Positions 8,633 to 17,035 of a stretch of 64,000 bases of DNA are shown in pieces (position 1 is the first letter of the stretch; each line of letters begins with the position of its first letter). The notes under the pieces were generated by a model, which searched no databases, was not told where the DNA came from, and worked only from the letters and a program-made list of their open reading frames with translations. The DNA comes from Chloroflexota bacterium (lineage in GTDB: Bacteria > Chloroflexota > Anaerolineae > Aggregatilineales > Phototrophicaceae). A program made the translations under genes and the position numbers. The stretch covers positions 496,001-560,000 of the forward strand of contig JAIUNI010000003.1 of assembly GCA_020161935.1 (NCBI GenBank), given 5' to 3'.

Positions 8633-9370
8633 ATGATTACGATTTGCGAAGTCCCTGCTGGAACCTACCCGATTGGCGATAACATCACGGCAATCAGCCG
8701 CCCCGCGCATACCGTGCCGCTGGCAGCGTTCGGCATCGCCCAAACGACGGTGACGAACATCCAGTTCTTAGCGTTCATCGCCGCCGGTGGTTATCAAGAA
8801 CGCCGCTTTTGGAGCGAGATGGGGTGGCACTGGCAGGAGGGTAAGGAAATTACCCGACCCTTCTTTTATGACAATCCTCTGTTTAACGCGCCTGACCAAC
8901 CCATTGTGGGCGTAAGCTGGTACGAGGCAGATGCGTTCACCCGCTGGCTGGCGGAAGCCGAAGGGCTGCCGTGGCGACTGCCGAGCGAGGCCGAGTGGGA
9001 AGCCGCCGCGCAGGGGCCGGATGCCGAAGCGCCACGCCCGCGTGTGTATAACACCGCCGAGCAGAAGATAGGGTATCCGTGGGCGGTGACCGAAGCCGGA
9101 AATACCTCGTGGTGCGGGGCGCAGGATATGTGCGGGAACGTTTGGGAGTGGTGCAGCACGCGCTGGGGCAAGAACTGGCAGACGCAGGATTTCCGCTACC
9201 CGTATAACGGCGGTGACGGGCGCGAGGATTTGAGCGGCAGTTTCGCGCGGCTGATGCGCGGCGGCTCGTGGTTCGACCCGATGTCCGAATCCAGCCCGAC
9301 CAACCGTGGGCGTTTCCTCCCCGGTTCGCGTGGCAGCAACATCGGCTTCCGCTTGGCGCGGCGTTTGTAA
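8633..9370 (+). CDS. Formylglycine-generating enzyme (FGE-sulfatase/SUMF1) family protein
   Basis: 245 residues from the chosen ATG. It opens with the family hallmark EVPAGTYPIGD and continues with PAHTVPLAAFGIAQTTVTN, NPLFNAPDQPIVGVSWYEA, WRLPSEAEWEAAAQG, DMCGNVWEW, LMRGGSWFD and NIGFRLARR. These are the standard blocks of the FGE-sulfatase domain (C-type-lectin-like fold). The active-site cysteines of true formylglycine-generating enzymes, expected near the RGGSW block, are not seen, and there is no sulfatase in the window, so this is more likely one of the non-FGE members with an unknown substrate. An earlier in-frame ATG at 8588 is possible; neither start has a strong ribosome site. Confidence 0.82.
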   Translation: MITICEVPAGTYPIGDNITAISRPAHTVPLAAFGIAQTTVTNIQFLAFIAAGGYQERRFWSEMGWHWQEGKEITRPFFYDNPLFNAPDQPIVGVSWYEADAFTRWLAEAEGLPWRLPSEAEWEAAAQGPDAEAPRPRVYNTAEQKIGYPWAVTEAGNTSWCGAQDMCGNVWEWCSTRWGKNWQTQDFRYPYNGGDGREDLSGSFARLMRGGSWFDPMSESSPTNRGRFLPGSRGSNIGFRLARRL

Positions 9371-9394
9371 GCTGGAAAAATTGATCCTTAATGC

Positions 9395-9420
9395 GGGACT
9401 TGCCAGCGGCAAGTCCCTAC
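9395..9420. repeat. Short palindromic repeat (GTAGGG family)
   Basis: GGGACTTGCC and GGCAAGTCCC form a perfect 10-base stem with a 3-base loop, followed by the CTAC that marks this family elsewhere in the window (36.2, 41.6, 42.4, 46.0, 48.3 and 54.0 kb). It lies between two same-strand genes and has no T-run, so it is a repeat rather than a clear terminator. Confidence 0.7.
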
Positions 9421-9462
9421 AACTGACGATCATTGATAATAATTCGAATAGGAGCTTTTACG

Positions 9463-10842
9463 GTGCAGTACTTTAAACCTCAAGACCCGTATTTCGTGGG
9501 CGACTGTATGCCCTTCTACCATGATGGCACATTTCACCTTTACTACCTGCAGGACGAGAACCACCATCAGGCGAAGGGCGGCCTCGGTGGGCATCAGTGG
9601 TCACACGCTTCGACCCGCGACCTCGTTCACTGGGAACATCACCCGATGGCGATCCCCTGTACCGAGGATTGGGAAGGCTCGATCTGCACCGGCTCGACCT
9701 TTTACCATGACGGCATGTTTTACGGTTTCTACGCGACCCGCATGGCCTCCGACCGTACCGAGAAACTCAGCCTCGCGGTGAGCAGCGACGGCATCACCTT
9801 CGAGAAAACCTTACCCAACCCGTTCGCTGAACCCATCAGCGGCTACTCACCCAAGCATTACCGTGACCCGTTTATATTTCGGGATGAAACTACGGGCGAG
9901 TTTAATATGCTGGTCACGGCTTCGCTCGACCCGTATCTGCTCTATGGGCGTGGGGGCTGTCTCGCACGGCTGACCTCACCGGACTTAAAGATGTGGACGG
10001 TCGCCGAACCCTTCATTATCCCCGGTGGTCGGGAACATTATGCCAATATCCCTGAATGCCCTGACTATTTCCAGTGGAATGGCTGGTACTACCTCGTCTT
10101 TAGCTTGGATGGCAAAGCCCATTACCGCATGTCACGGCAGCCGATGGGGCCGTGGCTGCGTCCGGCTGTTGATATTTTCGATGACTCTAACGTGGCGATG
10201 GTCATGAAAACCGCCGCGTTCACCGGCAACCGCCGTATTGGTGTCGCGTACCTCGCCTGCCGCCGCGACGAGAAGGATAACGGCGAGCGCATGTACGCGG
10301 GGCATACCCTGTTCCGCGAGATCATCCAGCACGAAGACGGCACGCTCGGCACCAAGTTCGCACCGGAGATGGTTCCCGCCTATGGCGATAAGCTCGATTT
10401 GCCCTACAGCCCGATGACGATGGAAGTAACCGGCAGCGCGAGCAGCATCGACATTCGCGCCGTCGAGGGACAGGCAGTCGCCGCGTTGGATAACGTCCCG
10501 CAAAACGCGCGCATTAGCCTAACCGTGAAACCTGCGGCAAATTCAGTTGAGTTTGGCCTGTGGCTGCGCGGTTCGGGCGATATGGAGAGGGGCTACCCGC
10601 TCACCGTTCTGCCCTACGAGCGCAAGGTGACACTTAACCAGCAGTCGGTGAGCTGCGTCGATGGCCTCGACCAACCTTTTACGCTGGAAATTATCCTGAA
10701 AGATGACATCATCGACGTGTGCGTGGATGGCCGCCGCTGCTTGATTGACCGCTGCTACGACTTGAACGGCAGCCGTCTATTCTTCTTTGCCCAAAATGCT
10801 GAGGTCACGTTCGACAATATCGAGGTCGCGCCGCTGGTATGA
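9463..10842 (+). CDS. GH32-like glycoside hydrolase (sucrose/fructan hydrolase superfamily)
   Basis: 459 residues from a GTG at 9463, chosen because AGGAG lies 8 bases upstream. The N-terminal five-bladed-propeller signature is VGDCMPFYHDGTFHLYYL, with Asp14 as the likely nucleophile. HYRDPFIF supplies the RDP motif (Asp135, transition-state stabiliser) and IPECPDYF supplies the EC motif (Glu198, acid/base). The canonical NDPNG box of invertases is absent, so the substrate may not be plain sucrose. The last 120 residues form a beta-sandwich typical of GH32. There is no signal peptide, so it acts in the cytoplasm. The stop overlaps the next gene by 4 bases (ATGA). Confidence 0.83.
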   Translation: MQYFKPQDPYFVGDCMPFYHDGTFHLYYLQDENHHQAKGGLGGHQWSHASTRDLVHWEHHPMAIPCTEDWEGSICTGSTFYHDGMFYGFYATRMASDRTEKLSLAVSSDGITFEKTLPNPFAEPISGYSPKHYRDPFIFRDETTGEFNMLVTASLDPYLLYGRGGCLARLTSPDLKMWTVAEPFIIPGGREHYANIPECPDYFQWNGWYYLVFSLDGKAHYRMSRQPMGPWLRPAVDIFDDSNVAMVMKTAAFTGNRRIGVAYLACRRDEKDNGERMYAGHTLFREIIQHEDGTLGTKFAPEMVPAYGDKLDLPYSPMTMEVTGSASSIDIRAVEGQAVAALDNVPQNARISLTVKPAANSVEFGLWLRGSGDMERGYPLTVLPYERKVTLNQQSVSCVDGLDQPFTLEIILKDDIIDVCVDGRRCLIDRCYDLNGSRLFFFAQNAEVTFDNIEVAPLV

Positions 10843-11291
10843 ACGCCTTCTTCCGCCGCGCCATACCCGCCCATCTTGATACGCTGGTTGACTTCATGCG
10901 GGCTTACTACGCTTTCGACGGTATCCCGTTTGATGCGGTCAAACAGCGGGGCGGCCTGAGCGGGTTGATGGCGAATCCCCAGCACGGTTACGTGTGGCTG
11001 ATCGAATGGGACGGCGCGGTGGTGGGTTATATGGCGGTGTGCTTCGGCTACAGTTTGGAGTTCGGCGGGCGCGATGCCTTCGTGGACGAGATCTACCTGC
11101 TGCCGGAAGCGCGGGGTAAGGGCATTGGTAGGCAAGCGATGGCGGTGATGCTCGAAACCTGCCGCACGAACGGTATTCAAGCCGTGCATCTGGAAGTCAG
11201 CGCGGAGAACGAAGCGGCGGTTGCCTACTACGAGAAGTCGGGCTTCACCCGCCGCGACTTCTCGCTCATGTCGCGGGTGATCGGGGGTTAG
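10839..11291 (+). CDS. GNAT family N-acetyltransferase
   Basis: 150 residues. The acetyl-CoA-binding motif A is LLPEARGKGIGRQAM, preceded by the beta-4 strand RDAFVDEIYL and followed by AVHLEVSAENEAAVAYYEKSG, the usual motif B region. It is a single-domain enzyme of normal length for the family; the acceptor substrate cannot be told. It overlaps the GH32-like gene by 4 bases and is presumably translated with it. Confidence 0.88.
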   Translation: MNAFFRRAIPAHLDTLVDFMRAYYAFDGIPFDAVKQRGGLSGLMANPQHGYVWLIEWDGAVVGYMAVCFGYSLEFGGRDAFVDEIYLLPEARGKGIGRQAMAVMLETCRTNGIQAVHLEVSAENEAAVAYYEKSGFTRRDFSLMSRVIGG

Positions 11292-11295
11292 AGTT

Positions 11296-11829
11296 ATGAA
11301 AACAATAACCGTATTTGAAAAATTTTGTCAGTTACCTGAGAACTCCGAACGCTATTTTGAGCTGATTGATGGTGAAATTGTCGAGAAGCTGATGGCTTAT
11401 CCCTACTACTCGGAAAAAGCAGCCCGTATAAGTCGATATATTTTGGGTTTCGTGGATGAACATAGCTTGGGTTACGTTACGGGTGAATTAGCTGGCTATC
11501 GTATTTCTGAACAAAATGCTTTTATGCCGGATGTTGCGTTTATCTCCAAGGAACGCCAACCGGAATTTCCTGAAACGGGCTATAACCCTGTCCCACCTGA
11601 TTTGGCGGTTGAGGTTGTTTCGCCAACCGACTCGTATAAGGATGTTGCCAAGAAAGTTCGCACTTACCTGCAAAATGATACCCGCATGGTATTGGTGTTC
11701 GAGCCGGAAACCGAAACAGTTACCGTTCATACACTGGATGGGCAGTACACACTCGACATCAATGATACATTCGACGGCGGTGATGTGCTGCCCGGCTTTA
11801 AACTCCCACTGAACAAAATCTTCGGTTAG
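11296..11829 (+). CDS. Uma2-family (DUF820) putative restriction endonuclease-like protein
   Basis: 177 residues. PD-(D/E)XK-fold features of the Uma2 family are visible: YFELIDGEIVEKLM near the N-terminus, FMPDVAFIS, then PDLAVEVVSPTDSYKDVAKKV, where Asp, Glu and Lys would form the metal site, and YLQNDTRMVLVFEPET. The family is widespread in Cyanobacteria and Chloroflexota, and its biological role is unsettled. The reading frame is visibly more A+T-rich than the preceding GH32-GNAT pair, suggesting separate arrival. It starts 4 bases after the GNAT stop. Confidence 0.85.
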   Translation: MKTITVFEKFCQLPENSERYFELIDGEIVEKLMAYPYYSEKAARISRYILGFVDEHSLGYVTGELAGYRISEQNAFMPDVAFISKERQPEFPETGYNPVPPDLAVEVVSPTDSYKDVAKKVRTYLQNDTRMVLVFEPETETVTVHTLDGQYTLDINDTFDGGDVLPGFKLPLNKIFG

Positions 11830-11969
11830 CACATCAACTAGGTTGGTCAGAAGCCTTCATTTCCCAATCACGACTTCAGTTGGCATATTATTGGAATAGA
11901 GAAGTGCAAACCACTATTGGTCTGAATCCTGAATTAGCAGATTTTCTAAAACTCTTTCAAGTGAGGTAA
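11829..11969 (+). pseudogene. Possible gene remnant between Uma2 and the next gene
   Basis: Right after the Uma2 stop, in another frame, 46 open codons have protein-like composition (GWSEAFISQ, QLAYYWNRE, LADFLKLFQ) and end at a TAA that carries the GAGG ribosome site of the following gene. There is no start codon with a ribosome site. It looks like the C-terminal end of an older gene whose 5' part was replaced by the Uma2 gene. This is a weak call based on composition and position only. Confidence 0.3.
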
Positions 11970-11975
11970 CTTCCA

Positions 11976-12437
11976 ATGGATAATATGAATACTTTTGGAT
12001 ATGCCAACTATGTATTTATAGCCAAACCAGAACTAGTGCAATTCATAGGTGACGATGTTGTTGCTGCTTACATACTTTGTAAACCAGTGATATGGTCATA
12101 TCCATATGGTGGCGTGAAAATCTTAATTCCTGACGATGAAGTCAAGCTATTAAAGCTGCTCTTTTTATCCGATATACAGGTACGTTCACGTAAATATAAC
12201 GGGCTTCTTGCCACACTGGATAAGGTACTAGGAACACAATTACCGTATACCCCAGACTTATTCGACAAATGGTGGATTTTAACGAAGGCCGGCGATAGTA
12301 AGTCATGGGACACATTAACCGACTCCTTAAATACAGAAACCATGTCATTACTTTTGCCCGCTGAACCCTCAGCAGTCGATAAACAAATCCGAAGATTAGT
12401 CGATATAGCCCTTAGAAAAAAGAGCCAAAGCAAATAA
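11976..12437 (+). CDS. Hypothetical protein
   Basis: 153 residues, not recognised. It is soluble, with mixed strands at the N-terminus (NYVFIAKPE, YPYGGVKILIP) and helices toward the basic C-terminus (RRLVDIALRKKS). The ATG follows GAGG at a spacing of about 10. Like Uma2 upstream and the short frame downstream it is A+T-rich compared with the flanking metabolic genes, which supports a small acquired block between about 11.3 and 12.6 kb. Confidence 0.6.
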   Translation: MDNMNTFGYANYVFIAKPELVQFIGDDVVAAYILCKPVIWSYPYGGVKILIPDDEVKLLKLLFLSDIQVRSRKYNGLLATLDKVLGTQLPYTPDLFDKWWILTKAGDSKSWDTLTDSLNTETMSLLLPAEPSAVDKQIRRLVDIALRKKSQSK

Positions 12438-12449
12438 GGAGCAAAAACT

Positions 12450-12584
12450 ATGCCAATTCCAACTCGTCCTGATACAACCCCCTATGAAGACCGCGATCAA
12501 GCTGCGCCCACCATGTCCATCGGCACAGTGTTGGGCTTCGTCACCGAGTTCAACGCCAACACGCAGATTTTCAACCTGAAATAA
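12450..12584 (+). CDS. Small hypothetical protein (44 residues)
   Basis: A 44-codon frame starting MPIPTRPDTTPYED with a good GGAG ribosome site 8 bases before the ATG, 12 bases after the stop of the previous gene. The remainder (SIGTVLGFVTEFN) is not recognised. It could be a complete small protein or the 5' stump of a larger gene broken when the convergent SDR gene, which ends only a few bases away, came to lie here. Confidence 0.5.
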   Translation: MPIPTRPDTTPYEDRDQAAPTMSIGTVLGFVTEFNANTQIFNLK

Positions 12585-12588
12585 GAGG

Positions 12589-13320
12589 CTAAATATCCTG
12601 TTTCTGCGGCAGCATCACGAGGTCACGGATAGTGACGTGCGGCGGCTGCGACAGCATGAACGCAACGGCGTTCGCCACATCCTCCGACTGAATGTACTTG
12701 CGCTCCTGCACCGAGAGGCGCTCGATCTCTACTGGATCGTCAATGCCCCACAACTCGTTTGCCACCGCGCCGGGGCAAACCGCGCCCACCCGTATCCCAT
12801 ACTTCGCCACCTGTCGGCGGAGGGTATGGACGAAACCTTGAATGGCATGTTTGGACGCGCTGTAAACGGGTTCCCAGTGAATATCGACAAACCCCGAAAT
12901 CGAACTGCTCACCAGAATATCACCCGACTGCTGGGCTTTCATGTGCGGCAGCGCGGCATGGACGCAGCGCATCACTCCGTTGATATTCACGTTCATCAGG
13001 TTGGCAAAGGCTTCAGGGTCGCCGTCCTCGAACTCGCCGGGGATATAAATACCGGCGTTAGCGAACATCACATCAATCCGCCCAAACTTGTCTATCGTCT
13101 GGTTAATAAGGCTGGTGATGTCCTCGGCTTGGGTGATGTCGGTCGGGACGACCAGCGAGTCGCCCTGTAGGCTGCTGGCGATGGCTTGCATCTTATCGAC
13201 CTGCCGCGCCGCCAGTACCACTTTGCAGCCATAGCCGGAGAGCAACCGTGCGCTCGCCGCGCCAATACCCGAACTCGCGCCGGTGATAATAACCACTTTT
13301 CCTGAAAGCCGTTTTTCCAT
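12589..13320 (-). CDS. Short-chain dehydrogenase/reductase (SDR)
   Basis: 243 residues, classical SDR length. The nucleotide-binding motif TGASSGIG is at residues 13-20, NAG is in VMFANAGIY, the catalytic serine lies in VSSSISG and the Tyr-Lys pair in YSASK (Tyr153, Lys157). It resembles NADP-dependent oxidoreductases of the YdfG type; the substrate is unknown. It is convergent with the 44-codon frame at 12450 and transcribed alone. Confidence 0.92.
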   Translation of the reverse strand: MEKRLSGKVVIITGASSGIGAASARLLSGYGCKVVLAARQVDKMQAIASSLQGDSLVVPTDITQAEDITSLINQTIDKFGRIDVMFANAGIYIPGEFEDGDPEAFANLMNVNINGVMRCVHAALPHMKAQQSGDILVSSSISGFVDIHWEPVYSASKHAIQGFVHTLRRQVAKYGIRVGAVCPGAVANELWGIDDPVEIERLSVQERKYIQSEDVANAVAFMLSQPPHVTIRDLVMLPQKQDI

Positions 13321-13440
13321 TATTTTTCACCTAAACGATCTTTATATATGAGAGCCAATCATAACGTATCTAATCTCCCCTGCAAACTTAAACCAAATGT
13401 CGGTTATTTTGTTCACATCGTCATCAGAGCTTGTATGGTT

Positions 13441-13476
13441 CCCCTCGCCATGAGGGAGAGGGGTTAGGGGTGAGGG
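13441..13476. repeat. GAGGG-family palindromic repeat
   Basis: CCCCTCGCCATGAGGGAGAG followed by GGTTAGGGGTGAGGG. It shares its layout (C-rich arm, short loop, G-rich arm, then TAGGG/TGGGG tail) with copies at 14.7, 38.0, 48.3, 55.0, 55.3 and 59.4 kb. It sits in the divergent intergenic space between the SDR and the alcohol dehydrogenase. Confidence 0.75.
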
Positions 13477-13553
13477 TTGTAGATAGCACCACGCCCGTGC
13501 AGGGGTTTTCAAATCCGTTTATACTCTAGCAAAATTTCTTGAGAAGGATGTTT

Positions 13554-14654
13554 ATGAACAGCCAATATATCAACTCATTACCTAAAACCATGTCCGCGAT
13601 TGTGTGCCACGGGCCGCTGGATTACCGCCTGCAAGAGTGGGATGTGCCGACGCTCGAACCGGAAGAAGTGCTGGTGCGCGTCAAATCGGTGGGCATCTGC
13701 GCCAGTGACCTCAAGTGCTATCAGGGTGCGCCGCTGTTCTGGGGCGATAAGCACCGCACCGGCTACTGCCAGACACCCGTTATCCCCGGTCATGAGTTTG
13801 TGGGTGAAGTCGTCGGCTTGGGCGAAGGCGCGGCGGAAAAGTACGGCCTCGCATTGGGCGACCTTGCCGTTTCCGAACAAATTGTGCCGTGCTGGAAGTG
13901 CCGCTTCTGCAAGCGCGGGCAGTACTGGATGTGCCAAGATAAGCACGATGTATACGGCTTCCGGCAGGCGACGTTCGGCGCGATGGCGGAGTATATGAAG
14001 TTCCCCATTGGTGCGCTGAACTACAAAGTGCCGACGAGCATCCCCGTACATCACGCCGCTTATATCGAGCCGCTGGCCTGTGGCATCCATGCGGTTGAAC
14101 GCGGCGAAATCCAGTTGGACGATGTGGTCGTGATCGCCGGAGTTGGGCCGCTGGGTATGGGCATGGTCGCGGCGGCTAAACTCAAAAACCCGCGCTTGCT
14201 GATCTGCGTCGATATGAGCGACGACCGCCTCGAAATTGCTAAACTTTGTGGCGCGGATTTGACCCTCAATCCCTCGAAGGTTGATGTGGTCGATGAGGTC
14301 ATGAAACTGACTGACGGCTATGGCTGCGATGTCTACATCGAGGCGACCGGCTACCCGCCTGCCGTCGAGCAGGGCTTACGGATGATCCGCAAGTTGGGGA
14401 CGTTCGTCGAGTTCAGCGTCATGCGCGAACCGGTGACGGTCGATTGGACGATCATCGGCGACACCAAAGAACTGACTATTCACGGTTCGCACCTCAGCCC
14501 CTACTGCTACCCGATTGCTATCCGTATGTTGGAACAGGGCTTGCTGCCGATGGATAAGATCATTACCCATCAACTGCCGCTTGCCAGCTTCCACAGGGGG
14601 ATGGATATGGTGGCTTCCGGCAAAGAGTCGCTCAAGGTGACGCTCACCCCCTGA
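13554..14654 (+). CDS. Zinc-dependent medium-chain alcohol/polyol dehydrogenase
   Basis: 366 residues from the ATG at 13554, preceded by AAGGA at 5 bases. Catalytic-zinc features are GICASDLK and IPGHEFVGEVVG. The structural-zinc cysteines are in CWKCRFCKRGQYWMC, and the Rossmann motif is GVGPLGMGM. Overall it resembles the threonine/sorbitol/erythritol dehydrogenase branch of the MDR superfamily; the exact substrate cannot be fixed. A TATACT-like -10 element lies about 34 bases upstream. The MFS gene that follows may serve the same sugar or polyol (inference from position). Confidence 0.88.
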   Translation: MNSQYINSLPKTMSAIVCHGPLDYRLQEWDVPTLEPEEVLVRVKSVGICASDLKCYQGAPLFWGDKHRTGYCQTPVIPGHEFVGEVVGLGEGAAEKYGLALGDLAVSEQIVPCWKCRFCKRGQYWMCQDKHDVYGFRQATFGAMAEYMKFPIGALNYKVPTSIPVHHAAYIEPLACGIHAVERGEIQLDDVVVIAGVGPLGMGMVAAAKLKNPRLLICVDMSDDRLEIAKLCGADLTLNPSKVDVVDEVMKLTDGYGCDVYIEATGYPPAVEQGLRMIRKLGTFVEFSVMREPVTVDWTIIGDTKELTIHGSHLSPYCYPIAIRMLEQGLLPMDKIITHQLPLASFHRGMDMVASGKESLKVTLTP

Positions 14655-14704
14655 TTACATCTAATTTATATTCGCCCCTCATTGCCCATGATTGCGTATT
14701 AAAA

Positions 14705-14744
14705 CCCTCTCCTTTGCTTGCGGGGGAGAGGGTTGGGTGAGGGG
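14705..14744. repeat. GAGGG-family palindromic repeat
   Basis: CCCTCTCC, a short loop, GGGGGAGAGGG, then TTGGGTGAGGGG. It lies between the zinc ADH and the MFS gene and creates a spurious 5' extension of the MFS reading frame. Confidence 0.75.
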
Positions 14745-14774
14745 TTTATTCCCTGTTTATCTCGAAAGAACACT

Positions 14775-15941
14775 GTGGCTAAAAAACAACTCTTTGCACT
14801 CTTTTTTTGCAGCCTCGTCATGTTCACCGTTGGCAGTGGTTTCGTGCCGCTGCTGCCCATTTATGCGGTGCGCTTGGGCGGCGACCCCAGCATTGCCGGT
14901 TACTCGCTTTCAATCGGTTTCTTCGCCTTGTCGATTGGGTCGATCCTAGGCGGGTGGGCGGCGAACCGCTTCCAACGGCGCAAGGTGATGTTCATCTTGG
15001 CATCGACTCTTATGGTGCCGATTAGCTGGACGATGGGGCAAGTGGATACCATCGTCGCGCTGGTCGGGTTAACGGCTGCACTGTGGTTTTTGGTGGGGTT
15101 GAACGTCACATTGCTCGGCATCCTGACGGGGTTGTTCGCCAATGAGGCGGGGCGTGGGCGGGTGTTTGGCCTGATCGGGCTAGCGCCATCGGCGGCGGGT
15201 ATCCTCGGCGGAGTTGCCAGCGGCATTATCGTTGACCGCTGGGGTTATGAAGCGTTGTTTACCATCGGCGCATTCGTCTATATCCTGCTGCCGTTAAGCG
15301 GGCTGCTGCTGGCGGATAAGCCGCCGGTCGCGAGAGGGCATCAATCGGCGCACGGGTCGTCGCGCGGGGTGCTGCTCAGTCGTGTGTTCCTGCTGCTGTT
15401 TTTCGCGAGCGTGTTCGCGCATATTGCTAACAGCCAGATCGTGCTGGGGCGCTCCCTCATCATGGATACGCTGCGGTTTGATGCCACCTCGATCACGGGT
15501 TCGGGTGCGGTTGGTGCGCTCATCAGTCTGCCGCTGCCGTTGTTCATGGGCTGGCTGTCGGATAAGCTGGGGCGCAGACCGTTGATGATGATTTGCTACC
15601 TCGCCAGTTTGGTGGGCTTGTTGGTGCTGTCCTCGGCTTCCAGTTTGTGGCACTTCTGGGTGGCGATGGCTTTGCAAAATATGATTAGCGCGGGTTTCGT
15701 CGTAGGTTCGGCGCTCATCACTGACCTTGTTCCCCGTGAAGGATTAGCCACGCCGCTGGCGTTGTATAACGCCTCACAATTTATTGGCTACGTTATCGGT
15801 TTTGCGGCCTCTGGTACCATCATCAACAGCATTGGCATGACCAACAGCTTGTTTATTGGAATGCTGCTGTGTGTGGTCGCGCTTGCCCTGCTGATGGTCA
15901 TTCGCCAGCCAGAGCCGCGTGTGCAGCTTGAGGGCGGGTAA
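14775..15941 (+). CDS. MFS transporter
   Basis: 388 residues from a GTG at 14775; the longer frame reads through the repeat at 14705-14744 and is not credible. Twelve hydrophobic segments are seen, with the family loop motif between spans 2 and 3 (GGWAANRFQRRKVM) and again in the second half (GWLSDKLGRRPLM). It resembles drug/sugar efflux members of MFS_1. Substrate unknown. It follows the zinc ADH on the same strand. Confidence 0.87.
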   Translation: MAKKQLFALFFCSLVMFTVGSGFVPLLPIYAVRLGGDPSIAGYSLSIGFFALSIGSILGGWAANRFQRRKVMFILASTLMVPISWTMGQVDTIVALVGLTAALWFLVGLNVTLLGILTGLFANEAGRGRVFGLIGLAPSAAGILGGVASGIIVDRWGYEALFTIGAFVYILLPLSGLLLADKPPVARGHQSAHGSSRGVLLSRVFLLLFFASVFAHIANSQIVLGRSLIMDTLRFDATSITGSGAVGALISLPLPLFMGWLSDKLGRRPLMMICYLASLVGLLVLSSASSLWHFWVAMALQNMISAGFVVGSALITDLVPREGLATPLALYNASQFIGYVIGFAASGTIINSIGMTNSLFIGMLLCVVALALLMVIRQPEPRVQLEGG

Positions 15942-16011
15942 GGAACCGTTCAGGGGTTTGTCGTGTTATTATGCACAACGCGCTTGACTGTTCACTGGAG
16001 ACAACCTGCCC

Positions 16012-17013
16012 ATGCTGCCCAAGACTTACCGTAAGCTGATTGCCACAACTTTTAGCAATAACTTCCGCGCGGCATCTGAAATTGTCGAGGTGGAACTGAA
16101 GCCGCCGACCGGACACGAAATCACCATCCGCAACCATTACGCGGGGGTAAACGCCACCGACGTGAACATCAGCGCGGGGTTATATACCCCCGGCGCGACT
16201 CCGCCGCTCGACCTCGGCGCGGAGTTGGTGGGCGAAGTGGTGGCGGTCGGTGAGAAAGTCACCGACTATAAAGTAGGCGACACCGTGATTTCCACGGCGA
16301 TTGGTGGGTATGCGGAGTACGTCACGGTGCGGTCGCGGTTTGTCATCCCCGTGCCGGAAGCCACGCCGCAGGTGTTGGCACTGGTTGCCAGCGGGGTGAC
16401 AGCGGCATTGGGCCTGAATACCGTTGGCGAGATGCGAACCGGCGAAACCGTATTGGTGACAGCGGCTGCGGGTGGTACAGGGCAGTTCGCTGTGCAGCTT
16501 GCCAAACTGGCGGGGAATACCGTCATCGGGACATGCGGCTCGGACGAAAAGGCCGAACGGCTTACGTCGCTGGGCTGCGACCGTGTGATTAACTACAAGC
16601 GCGAGGACGTTGGCGCGGTACTCAAAGCCGAATACCCGCAAGGTATCAATCTGGTATACGAGTCGGTGGGCGGCTCGCTGTTTGACACCTGCGTGGAGAA
16701 TCTTGCTGTACGCGGACGGTTGGTCATCATCGGTTACATTAGCGAGTATATGTCCCAACCGGAGTTGGTGACGCGCCCACGCATCTACCGCATCCTGTTG
16801 AGCAAATCGGCCTCGCTGCGGTCGATGTTCTTGTTACACTTTATCCGTCAGGTGCCGGAAGAACTGGTCAAGCTCATCGACCTGTACCAATCCGGCAAAC
16901 TCAAGGCGGAGGTTGACCCTACGCCGTTTCAGGGTGTCGAACAAGCCGCCGACGCGGTGGAATATTTGCATACCGGCAAGAGCGCCGGAAAAGTCGTGGT
17001 CAAGTTCGCGTAA
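16012..17013 (+). CDS. Quinone oxidoreductase-like MDR (prostaglandin reductase 3/ZADH2-like)
   Basis: 333 residues. No zinc-ligand cysteines are present, which marks the NADPH-dependent reductase branch. Visible blocks are HYAGVNATDVNISAG, LGAELVGEVVAVG, the nucleotide-binding AAAGGTGQFAVQLAK and GCDRVINYKRED. The order and spacing match ZADH2/PTGR3-type enone reductases. The start has GGAG about 10 bases upstream. It is transcribed just before the MalT-like regulator. Confidence 0.88.
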   Translation: MLPKTYRKLIATTFSNNFRAASEIVEVELKPPTGHEITIRNHYAGVNATDVNISAGLYTPGATPPLDLGAELVGEVVAVGEKVTDYKVGDTVISTAIGGYAEYVTVRSRFVIPVPEATPQVLALVASGVTAALGLNTVGEMRTGETVLVTAAAGGTGQFAVQLAKLAGNTVIGTCGSDEKAERLTSLGCDRVINYKREDVGAVLKAEYPQGINLVYESVGGSLFDTCVENLAVRGRLVIIGYISEYMSQPELVTRPRIYRILLSKSASLRSMFLLHFIRQVPEELVKLIDLYQSGKLKAEVDPTPFQGVEQAADAVEYLHTGKSAGKVVVKFA

Positions 17014-17035
17014 ATCAGGCGGTTGTGATTAACCC

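Noticed and set aside
14718..14774. N-terminal extension of the MFS protein
   Set aside because: It translates the palindromic repeat upstream; the GTG at 14775 gives the expected transporter N-terminus.
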